Source of the DNA: Candidatus Methanogaster sp. UBA203
GTDB lineage: Archaea > Halobacteriota > Methanosarcinia > Methanosarcinales > Methanogasteraceae
Length of the DNA stretch: 5,500 nt
Reading direction: 5' to 3'
Assembly (NCBI GenBank): GCA_002503595.1
Contig: DASC01000078.1
Location: forward strand, 1-5,500
In this document: in pieces, positions 4,843 to 5,500 of the stretch
Layout: the number at the start of each line of letters is the position of its first letter
How positions within the stretch are numbered: the stretch's first letter is position 1
The notes under the pieces: generated by a model
The model's database searches: none
Told to the model about the DNA's origin: nothing
The model's input: the letters and a program-made list of their open reading frames with translations, nothing else
Position numbers and translations under genes: made by a program

Positions 4843-5421
4843 ATGAAACAAGCCAGATACCTGTTCGCAATCACTGCTGTGCTGCTGATACTCGCATCTG
4901 CCGGATGCATCACCGATCAGCGCACGGATGGAACCGTCCTCCCGCCATCAGCAACAGCAACAGCAGCAACACCAGTGGCATCGTCAGCACCGCATCCGAA
5001 TGCAATAGAGATCGCGCCAGCCGAGATTCTCGGCATGAACAAGGTTGTGGCGTCGACCGGTGCGGATGCGCTGCAGCGGGTAAGAAAGTCACACATCGGC
5101 AGCATCGAGAACATAGAGGATCTTGCGATCATACATTACTATGGAGACGGGGAGGGGTTTCTGACGCTCTGGACGACGCTATACCAGAACGAGACGCTTG
5201 CAAGCGATGAAACCGAAAAGATGGTTATAGGCATCCGTAAATTTGGCGGTGACTGGGCATCCACGCTCGAAGAGACCACGATCGATGGGAAGACCGTGTA
5301 CCGGATTGCACCGAACGATCTACCACAGTACTTCTGGGCAGATGGGGTATGGGTCTTCTATATCACACCGCATAACCTGACACCGGAGGAGGTCACCCAG
5401 ATCATCCGGGAGATCCCATGA
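4843..5421 (+). CDS. Predicted lipoprotein of unknown function, 192 aa
   Basis: This is probably a cell-surface protein anchored by a lipid. Residues 1-22 (MKQARYLFAI, then a hydrophobic run) form a signal peptide ending in the lipobox-like SAGC, with Cys22 as the likely lipidated residue. A Thr/Ser/Ala/Pro-rich linker (about 31-54) follows, common in archaeal surface proteins. The remaining domain (about 55-192) has no family I recognise. It includes IEDLAIIHYYGDGEGFLTLW (91-110), a glycine/aromatic segment, and YRIAPNDLPQYFWADGVWVF (153-172), a Trp/Tyr-rich segment. Two N-glycosylation sequons, N116-E-T and N178-L-T, suit an exported archaeal protein. The frame is open back to an ATG at 4669, but that would bury the signal peptide 58 residues in, so 4843 is chosen. 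It is divergent from the CBS-protein gene and has no downstream partner in the window. Confidence 0.85.
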   Translation: MKQARYLFAITAVLLILASAGCITDQRTDGTVLPPSATATAATPVASSAPHPNAIEIAPAEILGMNKVVASTGADALQRVRKSHIGSIENIEDLAIIHYYGDGEGFLTLWTTLYQNETLASDETEKMVIGIRKFGGDWASTLEETTIDGKTVYRIAPNDLPQYFWADGVWVFYITPHNLTPEEVTQIIREIP

Positions 5422-5465
5422 TTCAGGTGTCCCTTTGTCCAGCCCACCATGAAATCCAGTGAAAT

Positions 5466-5486
5466 CGCTATATCCATAAATTTTTA
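5466..5486 (+). other. AT-rich tail: T tract or upstream promoter of the next gene
   Basis: CGCTATATCC at 5466-5475 followed by a run of five T (5481-5485) lies about 45-65 bp after the lipoprotein stop. The T run could end lipoprotein transcription; the TATATCC could equally be a TATA box for a gene beyond the window. Nothing decides between them. Confidence 0.25.
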
Positions 5487-5500
5487 CCGCAGAGCACGCG

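Noticed and set aside
5449..5500. Open frame from ATG 5449 running off the window end (MKSSEIAISINFYRRAR)
   Set aside because: Only 17 codons are visible, there is no ribosome binding site, and it covers the AT-rich tail that looks like a T tract or promoter.
1..5500. Mobile element, CRISPR array, toxin-antitoxin, defence system, tRNA or rRNA
   Set aside because: I looked on both strands for transposase motifs, regularly spaced repeats, tRNA-like cloverleaf ends and conserved rRNA segments and saw none. The genes look like ordinary chromosomal content.

Overview
This 5.5 kb window looks archaeal, most likely from a methanogen-like euryarchaeon (class Methanomicrobia or a relative). The support is an archaeal-type YchF/Obg-family GTPase with a canonical NKAD motif and a Cys cluster; TTTATAT-type TATA boxes about 25-30 bp upstream of start codons; mostly absent Shine-Dalgarno sequences, suggesting leaderless or short-leader transcripts; oligo-T tracts downstream of genes; and a compact stand-alone CBS-pair protein. 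Genus-level placement is not possible from the sequence alone. GC content is moderate (roughly 50%).

Layout, left to right: (1) 8-967, minus strand, a class I SAM-dependent methyltransferase with a Cys-containing N-terminal extension. (2) A 71-bp divergent gap with one AT-rich box usable as TATA element on both strands. (3) 1039-2436, plus strand, aspartate kinase with two very similar ACT domains. (4) A 132-bp convergent gap with T tracts for both flanking genes, a short ACT-like coding relic and a small hairpin. (5) 2569-3747, minus strand, the YchF-type GTPase, whose stop codon lies in a 19-bp palindrome. (6) A 153-bp divergent gap with a good TATA box for the GTPase gene. (7) 3901-4185, plus strand, a 94-aa basic protein of unknown function. 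(8) 4178-4645, minus strand, a two-CBS-domain protein whose 3' end overlaps the previous gene by 8 bp. (9) A 197-bp divergent gap with an operator-like inverted repeat. (10) 4843-5421, plus strand, a 192-aa predicted lipoprotein of unknown function. (11) A 79-bp tail with a T tract and no supported gene.

The genes do not form one operon. Orientation alternates at every step (-,+,-,+,-,+), so each gene is probably its own transcription unit. Functions are mostly housekeeping: amino-acid biosynthesis entry (aspartate kinase), a translation-associated GTPase, an adenylate-sensing CBS module, plus a methyltransferase, a small protein and a lipoprotein whose substrates or roles cannot be read from sequence. 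I see no mobile element, CRISPR array, tRNA, rRNA or defence system. The points most worth a second look are the ACT-domain relic after the aspartate kinase, the palindrome over the GTPase stop codon, and the unrecognised N-terminal region of the methyltransferase.
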